Positions 11,801 to 23,800 of a stretch of 64,000 nt of DNA are shown here, one piece after another (the first letter of the stretch is position 1; the number at the start of each line of letters is the position of its first letter). Under the pieces are notes generated by a model. The model ran no database searches and had not been told where the DNA came from. It saw only the letters and a program-made list of their open reading frames with translations. The stretch is taken from NCBI GenBank assembly GCA_949152475.1, contig OX424561.1:26344481-26408480 (forward strand), read 5' to 3'. This stretch comes from Terebella lapidaria (lineage: Eukaryota > Annelida > Polychaeta > Terebellida > Terebellidae). A program made the position numbers and the translations under genes.

Positions 11801-14800
11801 ACATGGAGCACTGTATGATCACATTTCAAAAATAAATAGTGCACGAGGGCACAACTAAAAAGAGTTCTTAGCCGGCGGCGTCTCTCTGTCCCTTCCCGTT
11901 GAAGTTTCCCGTCCCGTTTAGTCGAATGGTTTCTCCAGGTAGTCGGTCTAATCCCGGTTGACTCTAAGGCCCTGAAGAAGGAGTCGTCCGCACGGAGTTC
12001 GTCGAGTCCCTTGGCTGTGGCGGTGACGATCTCCCCACGGTCGATGTCGCTGTTGCAGTGCTCTCAGAGCGGCCGTCCGCTCTCCCTTATATAGCCAGGG
12101 TGGCTGCGCGCGCATCTTCGTCCGCGAACGTATCTTCCGCACTCTTCTCCACGTGGTGAAGACTGCGTCCGCGAACGGTTCTTCCGCGAAGGCTGCTTCC
12201 GCGTACTCTTCCGCGAACGTGCTTCCGCGAAGGGTACTTCCGCCGCTGGTGCTTCCGCGATCGTGCTTCCGCGAACGGTTCTTCCGCGAACGGTGTCTCC
12301 CGCCAGTGGACTTTGGAGAGTCACGTGACCGTTCCTAACGAACGTTTCAGCGCGGCAGTCGTATGTATTTTGTTACAACTCCACCCTTTCTGGAGATCAA
12401 CGTCCCCGTTGATCCTTTCTCTCTCTTCTTTTCTCTTCTTCCTCCTTCTTCATTTCTTCCACTTTACTGGCGATCCACCTCGCTCTCGGATGTTTCTGCC
12501 AACCTGTCCCGAGTGTCAGTGTAGGCCCGGAGCTGTTCCCGGAGCAGCTTAGTCTCTCGGACGTGGGCTCGCAGCTCCTTCCGGTGGCTCTTCTCTCGTT
12601 GAGAGGCCTCCCCTCGCAGCTGCAGCACCTCGGCCTCGAGCTGTCTCCGCTCCTCCTTGGCTTGGAGCCGAGCCTTCGCGTGGGTCAGGTGGCGCCGTCC
12701 CATGGCTATAGTGGACGTCAGGTCCTCCAGGGCCTTCTCTCCGGCAGTGACCGCTCTGCCCAGGCCCTCCACATACGGTCGCAGTTGGTCCTCCTCCTCC
12801 GGAACGGGCTTGAGGTACCAACTCAGGTCTAGGGGCTTGTAGGTAGGGGCCGAGTCTCTGGGAACGGGGGGTCCGTCGTCCTCGGGGGTGGGGGCCTCCG
12901 GGGATTCCGCCTATCTCCGCTCCTGCTGAGACTCCGGTTCCTCTTCACTGTTCTGCGGGTCGTCCTCGGGGTCTGAGGCGTCCGCTGACTTGGGGGCATC
13001 CTCCCGGGGGCTTGACGGCGTGGAGCTGGTCGTCCTGCTGGCCGCAAAGCTGACAGTCTTCAGCTCAGGGGCAGACACAGTAGCCGGACCATCTCGGGGG
13101 TCGGACACAGGCGTGTCGGTCGTCGTCCTCCTTCGCCCTGGCTTGAGGGTGTTGCCGCTGGCATGCGACGTCTCATGCCGGTCTCTGTCGGCTCGGCGGG
13201 CGAATCGCTGGCTGCACATCTTGCAGAGGTGCCGCCCCTCCTTCTGCGTGTGTTTGGTCGCCACGTGTCGGCTAAAGTTGGATGCCGTCACGTGGATCCG
13301 GCAGGGGCTGCACCAGCGTCGCCCTCTCTCGGTAGACAACTTCCGGGCAGGGGACCGTCGACCTCCTCGGGGCTCCTCACGACGCTCCCGGCTCCTCGAG
13401 CGCTCCCGCTTCCGGTCAGGCTTGTCTGTCTTGGTAGGTGGGTCGCTCATCTTGTCGACTTCAAGGGGCAGAAAGTCAGCCAAGTCGAAATCTGGAACGT
13501 CCCCGAAATCTTCGTCTGCAAATGCGGGTATCTCAATGATCTGCAGAGTTGGTGTGTTCATGGTTGAAGTGATGACGGAATCGTAGGCCGGCCTGCTTAT
13601 ATAGAAAAGGCGCGGACCAGGGATCTGGGGGAAAAAGCATTGTCGTGGAACGAAATAACGTTTTTCGCTTGCTTCCGCGAACGATTCTTCCGCGAACGCT
13701 GCTTCCGCGAATGTGCTTCCGCGAACGGTACTTCCGCGAACGCTCCCGTCGTCGTTTACATCGTTTGGACTGCATTCCCGCTGTTTTCCACTCGTCCCTC
13801 GTCATCACTGGGGGTCCGGACTGGGGTCACATCGTCCGGATTGGGTATCCAGGCGTCGGTTTTAGGGGTAAACCAGCACCTTTTTATATTGTCGATGGTC
13901 CCGGGCTCCAGAATATCCATCGCCACCCTTTCTAGCCGATGGCTCACCGGTCATGGGGGGCTCCGGTCTTCAGGCAGGGACTCCTCGGTCGGCTCTGCAG
14001 TCGTCCTCGGGTCCTCCTGGCGGCGCACCTCCCAGATCTGGAATATCCCGACTCCATCTCCGCAATAGTGATCTTCCATCAAGGGCTCAACAGGGACCTC
14101 CAATACGATGTTGACTTGAGGTCCTCCTGGGCTCCATCCTTCTCCGCTGATCGGAGGAAGCAAATCCTCATCAGAGAAGTCCTCCAGGGGTAGGGGACAC
14201 TCCTCCTGAGTCGGACAGGCCTCCTCTTCTCCTTTGGGTCTTGCTACGCTTCATATCAGGGTACACCAGCAGGGGGCGCTCGGTCAGAGGTTGACGCAGC
14301 GCCTCGAACACCTGCTGATGAGCCTCGCTCCAATTGTTGTCGAACTCCATCTCCGTCGTCCTTCTGATAAGATGTCAAATCTTTCGTCGACTCAAGGCAG
14401 AGGGTACGCATCCTTCCGGGTGACTTCATTTAGACGGCGGTTGTTGACACAACTGACGACCTCCACCTCCTTCTCCGTCAAGTCCGGATGCATTCCCTCC
14501 AGGAGCGGTTTTAGATGCTCCGGGCACTCTGGTGTCTTCGTCGACGATTCTGCGTGCATGGCGCGCACTCTGGTTTCGGGCTGCTCAGGCGTCCGGTTCC
14601 GCCACTTGGTGGAGTTTGGTGTAAGGGGCTCATGCTCCCTCCCGCTCTCCTTCCGGTACCACTGTTCCCTTTTAGGTTCATTCTGGGTTGTTTTCCCTCC
14701 ATCGGGACGAAATCCTAGGTCGATCACGGCCTCTATTCCGTGAAGCTCAGCTAAGATGGTCCCCATCAGCACAGTGCAAGCTCCAGCGCCGGCGTTCAGA

Positions 14801-17800
14801 AGTACCACCGGTACCAGGCGTCCTCGGGGTCGTACCAGGGCTCGTCCCACTACGAGGGGGTCGTCCTCCAACGGCTCTCTTGCGGACTGCACGAGGCCGG
14901 CCTTCGGAACTCCTCCCTCACTTCCTGTCAGCTTGAGGTCCACCATCATCTCTGAAAAGGGTGGCAAGACGACCGTCTCCTCCGTCACCAGTGTGTAGAC
15001 GGCGTCCTCGTGGCCCGAGCTCATCACTACGGTAGTGTCGCCCACCTGCCACTCGCCCTTACGCAGATCCAGCTGTCCCCCAATCTGTTGAAGTACATCA
15101 AGCCCCAACACTCCCGGGATCCCTAGTTTGGCTACCAGTACGTTTGCCGACACGAGTCGTGTGCCCAGTAGAAGTTGAACTGTCATCTCTCCTTGAACCT
15201 GTAAGTAGTCTCCGGTTGCTGCCCGTAACCTTATTCTCGTCTGCCTTATCATTGCTTTATGTTCGTCATCCATTTGGTCGAAGAGACACTCGTCCAGAAC
15301 GGTGGAAGAGGCACCCGTGTCCACCAACATACGAGTCGCCTTCCCCATAACGTGGCACGCCGCATACCACGCCAATGTGCCTCGGGCACCGGCTGACAGC
15401 GACACCACCTGGCCATTTCTGTCAATCTTAAGAGAGCTGCCACTCTCCTCAGGGACGCCGCCCTGGATAAGTACTGAGTCGTCCACCCACAGTGATGCAC
15501 CACCCTGGTCCTCTCTGTCAGTCTTAAGGGAATCACTCCCCTCGGAACCGCCGCTTCGGATAAGTAATGAGTCGTCCACCAGCAATAGCTGCTGCACTGG
15601 CCCCTTGGTCATTCCGCTCCACCGGCCCTCCGTCTCCTCTTTCACGGCCGCTTGTGGTTCAGTTGCATGGGGGGGTCCCTGCTGTTTCGCAGCCTCCAAC
15701 CTCAAGGTTGTAACCTGTTGGTTCTCCTTGCTGCTAGCAGAAACCTCGTTGATGTCTCCGTGGGTCCCCAGACGCTCCACGGCTCCATCGGTCTGCATTT
15801 CGTCGACGTCTCCGCGGGTCATTAGACGCTCCACGGCTCCATCAGTTTGCTGTACATTGGCACTCCCGTCTGTGTTGACAGGCTTGCCCTCCAAATAGTC
15901 GAGAATTCGATCCTCGAGCTCCTCCTGCACCCATCCAGTTACTTCGGATGCACACCGGAAAAACCTATTAAAAATCTGTGAAACTAAAAATTCCCCCCTG
16001 GCAATGTGTTCTTCACGTCTTCGTCGAGCTTCTCGCCTGTGAAGCCATGCACACACCTGCCAATGGCCCATACGGTTGGGGGCTGGTATGAGCCCTACTG
16101 GTTTTCCGACTCCTCGTCTGTCAAACTGTTCCGCTCACCAATCTCCTCGATTAGTCGACTCAAGCGCTCTTCCTTGGTCCGAGGTGGCGGCCGATCTGGA
16201 CACTGGTACTTCCGATGACCCGGCTTCCCACAGTACCAACAGTCATCTGGTCCCGGCCTAGCGCTTGGTCCCTTGTTCTCAGCAGTGGCGGCCCTCGGCT
16301 TGATGGATAGCACCTGCTCACACAGTTCGATTAGTCGATCCAGCTTCCTGTCTTGGCTCTCAAAGAGCCCCTTGAAGTAGGGAAGTCTGGGTAGACCCGC
16401 TACATTCGGCTGGTTGCTCTGCTGCCCACTGGTGGTAATCTCGCCTCCCTGCTGGTTCTTTATTAGCTGTAGGACCCGTCCTAGAGCTGGCTCGGAGTCC
16501 TCCGACTCTATGGACATCACCGGCTTCCCAGGCTTGGGTTTGACACATTCATATTGGGTCACGAACGCTATGGCCTTCTCCATGGTCTTCATCTTCCTCA
16601 TGAGCGCCATCACCTTCATGTCCCCATCTGGATGGCCCTTCCAGAAGTGGTCTAAGGCGATAGCCTCCTGAGCTGCGGAGTTCAGATCCGGATAACCACG
16701 GCAGGCCAGTCGCTGCAACTCATAGCCGTACTGCTGGGGTGTCTCTGCCTTCCTGCGGGTTCTCTGTCCCAAGGTCGCCTTGTAGGACTCCTCCTGACAG
16801 TCAGGGTCGAATCGTAGGGTCAGCTTGTCGGTCAGAACGTCGATGTCCCTCCGGTCTGCAGGACTCAGGCTGGTCAGCATTCGTCGCGCCTCTCCTGTCA
16901 AGCTCCCGGCTAAGTAGACGCCCTGTTCCCGCTTGCTCCATCCGTTGACCTCTGCGATGACGTCAAAGTGGGCCCAGTACACCGGCCACTCTATGGAAGT
17001 CCCATCGAACTTGTCAGGGGTCAGCATCTTCCGGTTCCTTCTGCCGTTCTGATTCCAGGCTGTGCTGTCCTCGGACGACGAGTCCTCCTGCCTCCGTCTC
17101 GGCCTAGGGCTTCGTCGGTGCAGCGGCGGTCCCCGCCTCGGTGGTCTCCTCCCCCGTCCTGGGTAACCATGGCTGCTGTCGGTCCCTCCATCAGATGAAG
17201 GCCCCTCATCGCCCGATGATGAGAAAGGGTGCTGTCTCCGGCCTCCCTGGGTGACTGAAATAGAAGCTGGATTTCTCCAGGAGGCTGGCTGTCTCGGTTG
17301 TCGACTGGGTGAAGACCTCTCTCTTCCGCGAACGCTGTCTTCCGCGAACCTTCCGCGAACACTGTCTTCCGCGAACCTTCCGCGAATGGACTCTTCCGCC
17401 AGCAGCTCCCGAAGAAGTTCTTCCGCGAACAGGCCTCTTCCGCGAACGCCGTCTTCCGCGAGTCTTCCGCGAACGGGCTCGTCCGCCAAGATGTCTCGGA
17501 GACGTCCCTCCACAAAAGATGCACGTCCGCGAACGCCATCTTCCGCGAACCGGCTCATCCGCGAATGGTCTTCCCCGTCTACTCCGAAAAACTGGAAAGG
17601 AAGATTGGTCGCCTGGATCACTCCTTTCGTCGAGCCGCCGTCTGGGTGAAGACTCCTCTCTTCCGCGAACACTCTCTTCCGCGAGTCGTCCGCGAACGTG
17701 GTCGTCCGCGAAGGGCCCTCCCCGGTCACAAGCGTCCTCGTCACCAAAGACTCCCCCTCGCCCACGAGCCCGTTCATCCATGAAGGATCCCCGGCTGCAA

Positions 17801-20800
17801 GCGTCCCTGTCGCCGAAGAATGCCTCTCGTCCGCGAATGTTCTCTTCCGCGAAAAGTCCTCTCCCTCTCGAGCTGCTCTCTTGGGTCGGAGCCCAAGTAA
17901 CCCGTCCTCCAGTCACTCCCGTTTGTCGACTCGTCACACCAGACCGCTGCCCTGTTGCACCAGACTGCTGCTCTGTTGCACCAGACTGCTGCTGGGACTG
18001 GTCCCAAAGCCGTCTCAATGCTGCATTCTCTGGAGGTGCCACACTTGGACTCTGCTCCGGTAGCTGTAGCCGATCCCTCCTCGCCCAGATTTCGCCGTCC
18101 TCCCCGTCCAGATTGACGTACTCCGGTCCCAGCACTCGTCCGAACTCGGGGCCCCTCCTAACGCTCTCAAGGTAGGTTGACCTCTCCCTGTCTCGATCGT
18201 GCTGCCACCCAGAATCGTGTCTGAAAAGAAAACGGTTGTCGGGTGTCTGGCTCCGGGGTCTCTGTTGACTCGTCGACTGGCCCATGGAAGGTCTCGACCT
18301 CCCTGGTTGCTCCTTACTCGTTGAAACGTCCCGTCTACCCCTGGCTGTGAAGCTGCTCTTCCGCGAACGGTCGTCTTCCGCGAACGTTGTCTTCCGCGAA
18401 CGGTCGTCGGCCTCTTCCGCCAAGGTCGTCTTCCGCGAACGGTTGTCGTCCGCGAACGTCTTCCGCGAACGGTCGTCTTCCGCGAACGTCTTCCGCGAAC
18501 GGTCGTCTCCCTCTTCCGCGAAGGTCGGCTTCCGCGAACCGCTGTCTTCCTCGTCTGCAAGTGAGGCCGTCCGCGAAGAGTCTTCCTCTTCACCTCCTGT
18601 CTTCCCTGGGGCAGTTTCGTCGTTTTCGCCGGACATGAGTGATGCTGAGGTTCGTTCCCTGGCAGTAGACCCTCGGGGATCCTGGTCACGTGCGCCAAGT
18701 TGTGACGTTTGGTAATGACTTGTTTTCGGTGTGGCCCAAAAAACCTGGTTTCTCTGATCGTATAGACTTTATGTAACTCCCGCTCGTTGTGATTCGAGAG
18801 CCGTCACTAAATTGGTGTCCCCCAACGCTGGTGTATCATCACTCCGTAGCTTACCGGCTTCACTTAGGCAAGAAGCAACTCAGATGTAAATAAATTGAAG
18901 ATTTATATACATCAAATCAACTTAGAATTGTATGGCTGGTCAGCCACGTGACGTACAGATATGAAGTTCAGACATGGAGCACTGTATGATCACATTTCAA
19001 AAATAAATAGTGCACGAGGGCACAACTAAAAAGAGTTCTTAGCCGGCGGCGTCTCTCTGTCCCTTCCCGTTGAAGTTTCCCGTCCCGTTTAGTCGAATGG
19101 TTTCTCAAGGTAGTCGGTCTAATCCCGGTTGACTCTAAGGCCCTGAAGAAGGAGTCGTCCGCTCGGAGTTCGTCGAGTCCCTTGGCTGTGGCGGTGACGA
19201 TCTCCCCACGGTCGATGTCGCTGTTGCAGTGCTCTCAGAGCGGCCGTCCGCTCTCCCTTATATAGCCAGGGTGGCTGCGCGCGCATCTTCGTCCGCGAAC
19301 GTATCTTCCGCACTCTTCTCCACGTGGTGAAGACTGCGTCCGCGAACGGTTCTTCCGCGAAGGCTGCTTCCGCGTACTCTTCCGCGAACGTGCTTCCGCG
19401 AAGGGTACTTCCGCCGCGATCGTGCTTCCGCGAACGGTTCTTCCGCGAACGGTGTCTCCCGCCAGTGGACTTTGGAGAGTCACGTGACCGTTCCTAACGA
19501 ACGTTTCAGCGCGGCAGTCGTATGTATTTTGTTACACCTGTATTACTCCAGTAAGTGTACATGTGTGTATGGTTATTTCAATCGTCAATGTCCCATCTCT
19601 ATACTTCCTCAGACCCTGTGATGACACATTGCCTAGCGTAGTTCAGTCCTTGCTCTTGGAGGAGTTTTCAACACTGGAACTCTCGGAAGACATGAAGAGT
19701 CTGATAAAGGGAGCCACATGGCAACTGATGATTAGGATTCTGATGGACGCTCGGGGCGAACAAGTGGGTACTCTAGGCTTCATTATATATATATATACAT
19801 GTATGTATACTGTGTACGCATTTACTGGAATGCAACAGATCATCAGATGGCTAGAAAAAGTAATTTCCAGAACATTGTATACAATCGGTTAGAGATTTTA
19901 ATTGCAAGTTAATGATGGTGCTAGATATATTGTATCTCCTGACATTGAACGTTGAAGGTTAGTACTAGTCTATTCCTCCCACACTGCAGGCCGTCCCAGC
20001 CGAGGAGGTGAGTGCCCTGACTGTCCTGAACAGAGGCCTGCCTCAGGGCACCCGTGTGTATGAGGAGGTCCCCAGTGACCAGGCCGAGAGTGACGCGGTG
20101 GGTCGCCCAATCCCACATCGGGCAGCCCGACAGCAGGCCACTGGGGAGGCCTTGTTCCTTGATGATATCCCCACAATGCAAGGTTTGCTGCTTGGCATAT
20201 ATCATGATTCACGTAAATGCTCATGTGTACTACTCAAATACGAAAGCAGTGCCAACATTATCCCCTTATTCAATAAAACACATATACAATATACACATCA
20301 TTATGTACGTCTCTCTACCACCTCCACCTCCCTCTCCAGACGAGCTGTACCTGGAACTGGTGACGAGTTCAGTCGCTCACGGCCGCATCCTGTCTGTAGA
20401 CAGCTCGGAGGCTCTGAGACTCCCCGGGGTGGTCGACATCCTCACCGCTAAAGACGTCCCGGGCGAGAACAAGTTTGGCGTGATGATTCCAGATGAATTC
20501 ATATTCACTGAAGACGAGGTATGTACCTCTGTCGATACCTCGTTACTTAGGGGTTTCTATTTCACACACAGGAGCAGAGCATGGTCATATAAAATCTACT
20601 GGTAATTGTCATAGGACTTTGTCACTGACTCGATCTTCAGATCCCCAGGAGTCTGCTATGTAAATTGCTTTGGGGTTTAGAGGTGTCACATCGCATTCAA
20701 GTTTAGCACTCTGAAGCCACAAGTAGAGAATTTATAGCATTTATTCATAAGATTGGTAAGGATAGAACAGATCACCTGTGACTTGTCTTGTTTTTACAGG

Positions 20801-23800
20801 GTTTGTCCATTTTTTGCCTGTATGCTCCAAGCTAAATCAGTTTTATCCTAGAACACATGGAGCTCCAGGTTCCAGGGATACATTCTCGTCAATGTTTATG
20901 ACAGAACATCTAGTCATTTTGGTACTGTTGTGTCTGGTCTACTACTGTGTCTTCCCACAGGTGACGCACCTTGGTCAGGTGATCGCTGGCATCTTGGCGA
21001 CATCAAAGCTCCAGGCGCAGAAAGCAGCTAAACTCGTACATGTGGAGTATGAGGAGCTCGAGTGTATCACAACCATCCAGGTGGGTTGTGCCAGGGGAAG
21101 TTTGCACTCAATCTAAATGTAGATGTGAACAAGAGCGTAGCCAGGTGAAAAAAAAAATCTCAATTCGTGCAGGTTAAGCAATATTATTTGACTGTCTACA
21201 TGTACACGTACATGAAAATGTGTTGAAAAAATGTGTTCGTTTAGCTGGGATTCGTCTGTATCATGTGCACGGATATTCATTCTTACTATCGGTACGTACA
21301 TGTACTTACGTTCTCCTTGTATTGAACATAGGAAGCCATAGAAAAGCAGTCCTATTTCGATGCCCGTCCGTGTATGTCGGCGGGTGACGTTGCTGCCGGA
21401 ATGCGAGAGTCGGACGTGGTGGTGGAAGGGGAGGTGGAGATAGGCGGCCAGGAACACTTCTACATGGAGACTCACCGGGCACTTGCGGTACCGCTCAAGG
21501 AGGACCAAGAGATCACAGTACACGCTCCTGTACAGAACGCATCTGGAACGCAGGTAACTTGCATGTGTATTCTTCTTCCAAACCTGTTCTTTTAAATTTC
21601 TGCTTGAAGTTCAGCACCGGTTCAATTTATCATGGTGTAGATATATGTATGCTAAGAGTCAAAAGGCTACTTTCTCATGTTCTACCAATTTTAATTCTTC
21701 AATAATGATTGTGATAATTGTAGGTTCCATATAGCGCTTTTCCATGCATTGCATTATCCAATTATCACCCTGATATTATGGCCTGGATTTCCGACTTGTT
21801 AAGAGTCCATAGGCAGTCACCTCTATATGGCTGCCATTTCGGTGCAAGGTGACTTGTCTCACTTACAAATGCCAATACTGCCAATAAGGTAAATATGACT
21901 GAGTTAATCAAGACACATTGTGAAGCGCACCTTGCCCGAGGGTGTTAGACAGTCAACACAACAGCACCACAGCTCCAACCAGTAACCTGCTTGTATCTCA
22001 AACTTTCAGGGATAAGACACTTCTTCACTTGGTTTCCGACTTCTATCTCAAAGTTTAAAATTTTGTATACCCATACACCTGTACTAGTGAGCGAGAAATT
22101 TTGGAGTTAAGAGGTGTGAGTCAGCAATGCTGTATCCACCATATATCAATAATTTTCCCAGTGTAAGTTTAGCATATTCGCTGGAGCGAATGCCAGGGAA
22201 ATTAGGGCACTGCAAGATGCTGGATGAGAGTTGGCACTCATATTTCACAAATCAGCTCTTGGAGTTAAAAAGTTATTAGTAAATGGTTTTTGTGCTTAAT
22301 TTTCCAGGAAGTAGTTGCTACTGCTCTCAATATTCCATCCCACAAAGTGACGGTGTTGAACAAGAGAACAGGTTCGAAAAATATCTCTAGCACATATCCA
22401 GCAGTTTAGGCAACTCGTTTTGTCCATAGAATGCAGTTAAAATTTTATGTGTATCTACATCTGAAGTATATAGGTGCACTTCTGAAAGTGCAAACTAATT
22501 ACTGCTTCCAGGTGGTGCTTTTGGTGGCAAGGAAACAAAGTGCATGGTCATTTTACCAACCGCTGTTGGTGCTTTCAAGTAAGTTTTTCTCCACATAGAA
22601 ATTTTCAACACTTGCAGTGTTTGAGTCCCATCACCAACAAGTTTGGCATGCATGTACATTTCTTCCAGGAAATGAGTCTATTGCACTTTGTAGGGAAGCC
22701 GTTCGTGTGTTTTCAGATGGTTGACAAACACATAAGCGTATATGTACAATGTTGTCTTTTCTGTTTTCCCGTCTATGCAGACACAAGCATGCTGTCCGCT
22801 GCATGTTGGACCGAGATACGGACATGCAGCTGACGGGTGGTAGGAATCCCGTTCTGGCCAAGTATAAGGTAATATAATGAATATATGACCTTCAATTTAT
22901 TGGTTTTAGGCAGTTATAGCTAATTTTCAGGTTACCGGACCTATGGTCCGATAACCTATTGGCATGGCGTTGCATCCGTCGGCGGCGTCCGTCCACATTT
23001 TAGATTACAGGTGAATCTTTCGCACAAAATGGCCTGAAATTAATTTAAAAAGGGGGTATTTTTTAGTTTTTAGGTTACCGTACCTATTGTTCGATAAACT
23101 ATTACCGTGGCGTTGCGTCCGTCATCCGTCCGTCATTTTAGCTTTAAAGTTAGCGGTCCAATCTTCCTAAAAATTCGGAAAAAGATACCCTGAAATAATT
23201 CGAGAAGGAGGTATTTATTAGCTTTTTTATTATTAAATTTTTTTTCCAAAATGGCAACCGTTTTTGTCGAAAATCGGTCAATTTTGAACTTTGGCAGCCA
23301 TTTTCTCAAAAACTGTCTGATCAGATTTGCGATTTTTGTTTCAAAAGATTCTCCATGGTGTGTCCATGGTTGCCCTTAAATCGCCGGTCTGCGTATGGCG
23401 GCCATTTTGAATTTTCGACGGTTCGACGAAAAAAAATAAATTCAGCCCAAATCGCATTACTATACATTTTGGGCCATATCTAGGCAAAAACAAATGCTCA
23501 CCTTTTGAAAAAAAATTTGGACTGAAATGTGTAAGTTTTGTCTAAAGACCAAATACTTGTAGATATACACGTAGACCTTGTATTTGTATTTTGAACTTAT
23601 ACAAGGTTATATGCTGCACACTTGATGGTGACATTGAACTTCACGAAGATGACCTCGAATGATTAATCTGAATGTCATATCTCACCTGTCGTGTTTCAAC
23701 CAAAATTGTCCGGTAACCTATCATAGCCCTTGGGCTAATTTTTTTAGGTTACCGGACCTTTGGTCCGATAACCTATTGCCATGGCGTTGCGTCCGGCGTC

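Larger units (their letters stand above)
11534..19536 (-). mobile_element. Gypsy-1: LTR retrotransposon with full ends, core-deleted pol
   Basis: The 844-bp and 836-bp LTRs face the same way, with TG..CA ends (TGTAACA..CGTCACA read on the - strand). The 4-bp duplication CCTG occurs at 11530-11533 and 19537-19540. A purine tract (AGAAAGGGTGGAGT, - strand) abuts the 3' LTR. A possible primer site, TGGCGCACGTGACCAGG, follows the 5' LTR after a 3-nt gap. Order on the - strand: gag, protease, remnants of RT, RNase H and integrase, then a zinc-finger/coiled-coil ORF where env would lie. The element sits in intron 12 of copy A, antisense to it, and is GC-rich against its AT-rich surroundings. Confidence 0.92.

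Noticed and set aside
12990-18715. Long + strand open frames across Gypsy-1 (for example 13163-13567, 15302-15898, 17309-18175)
   Set aside because: Antisense shadows of GC-rich, repeat-coding retrotransposon genes on the - strand; no domains.
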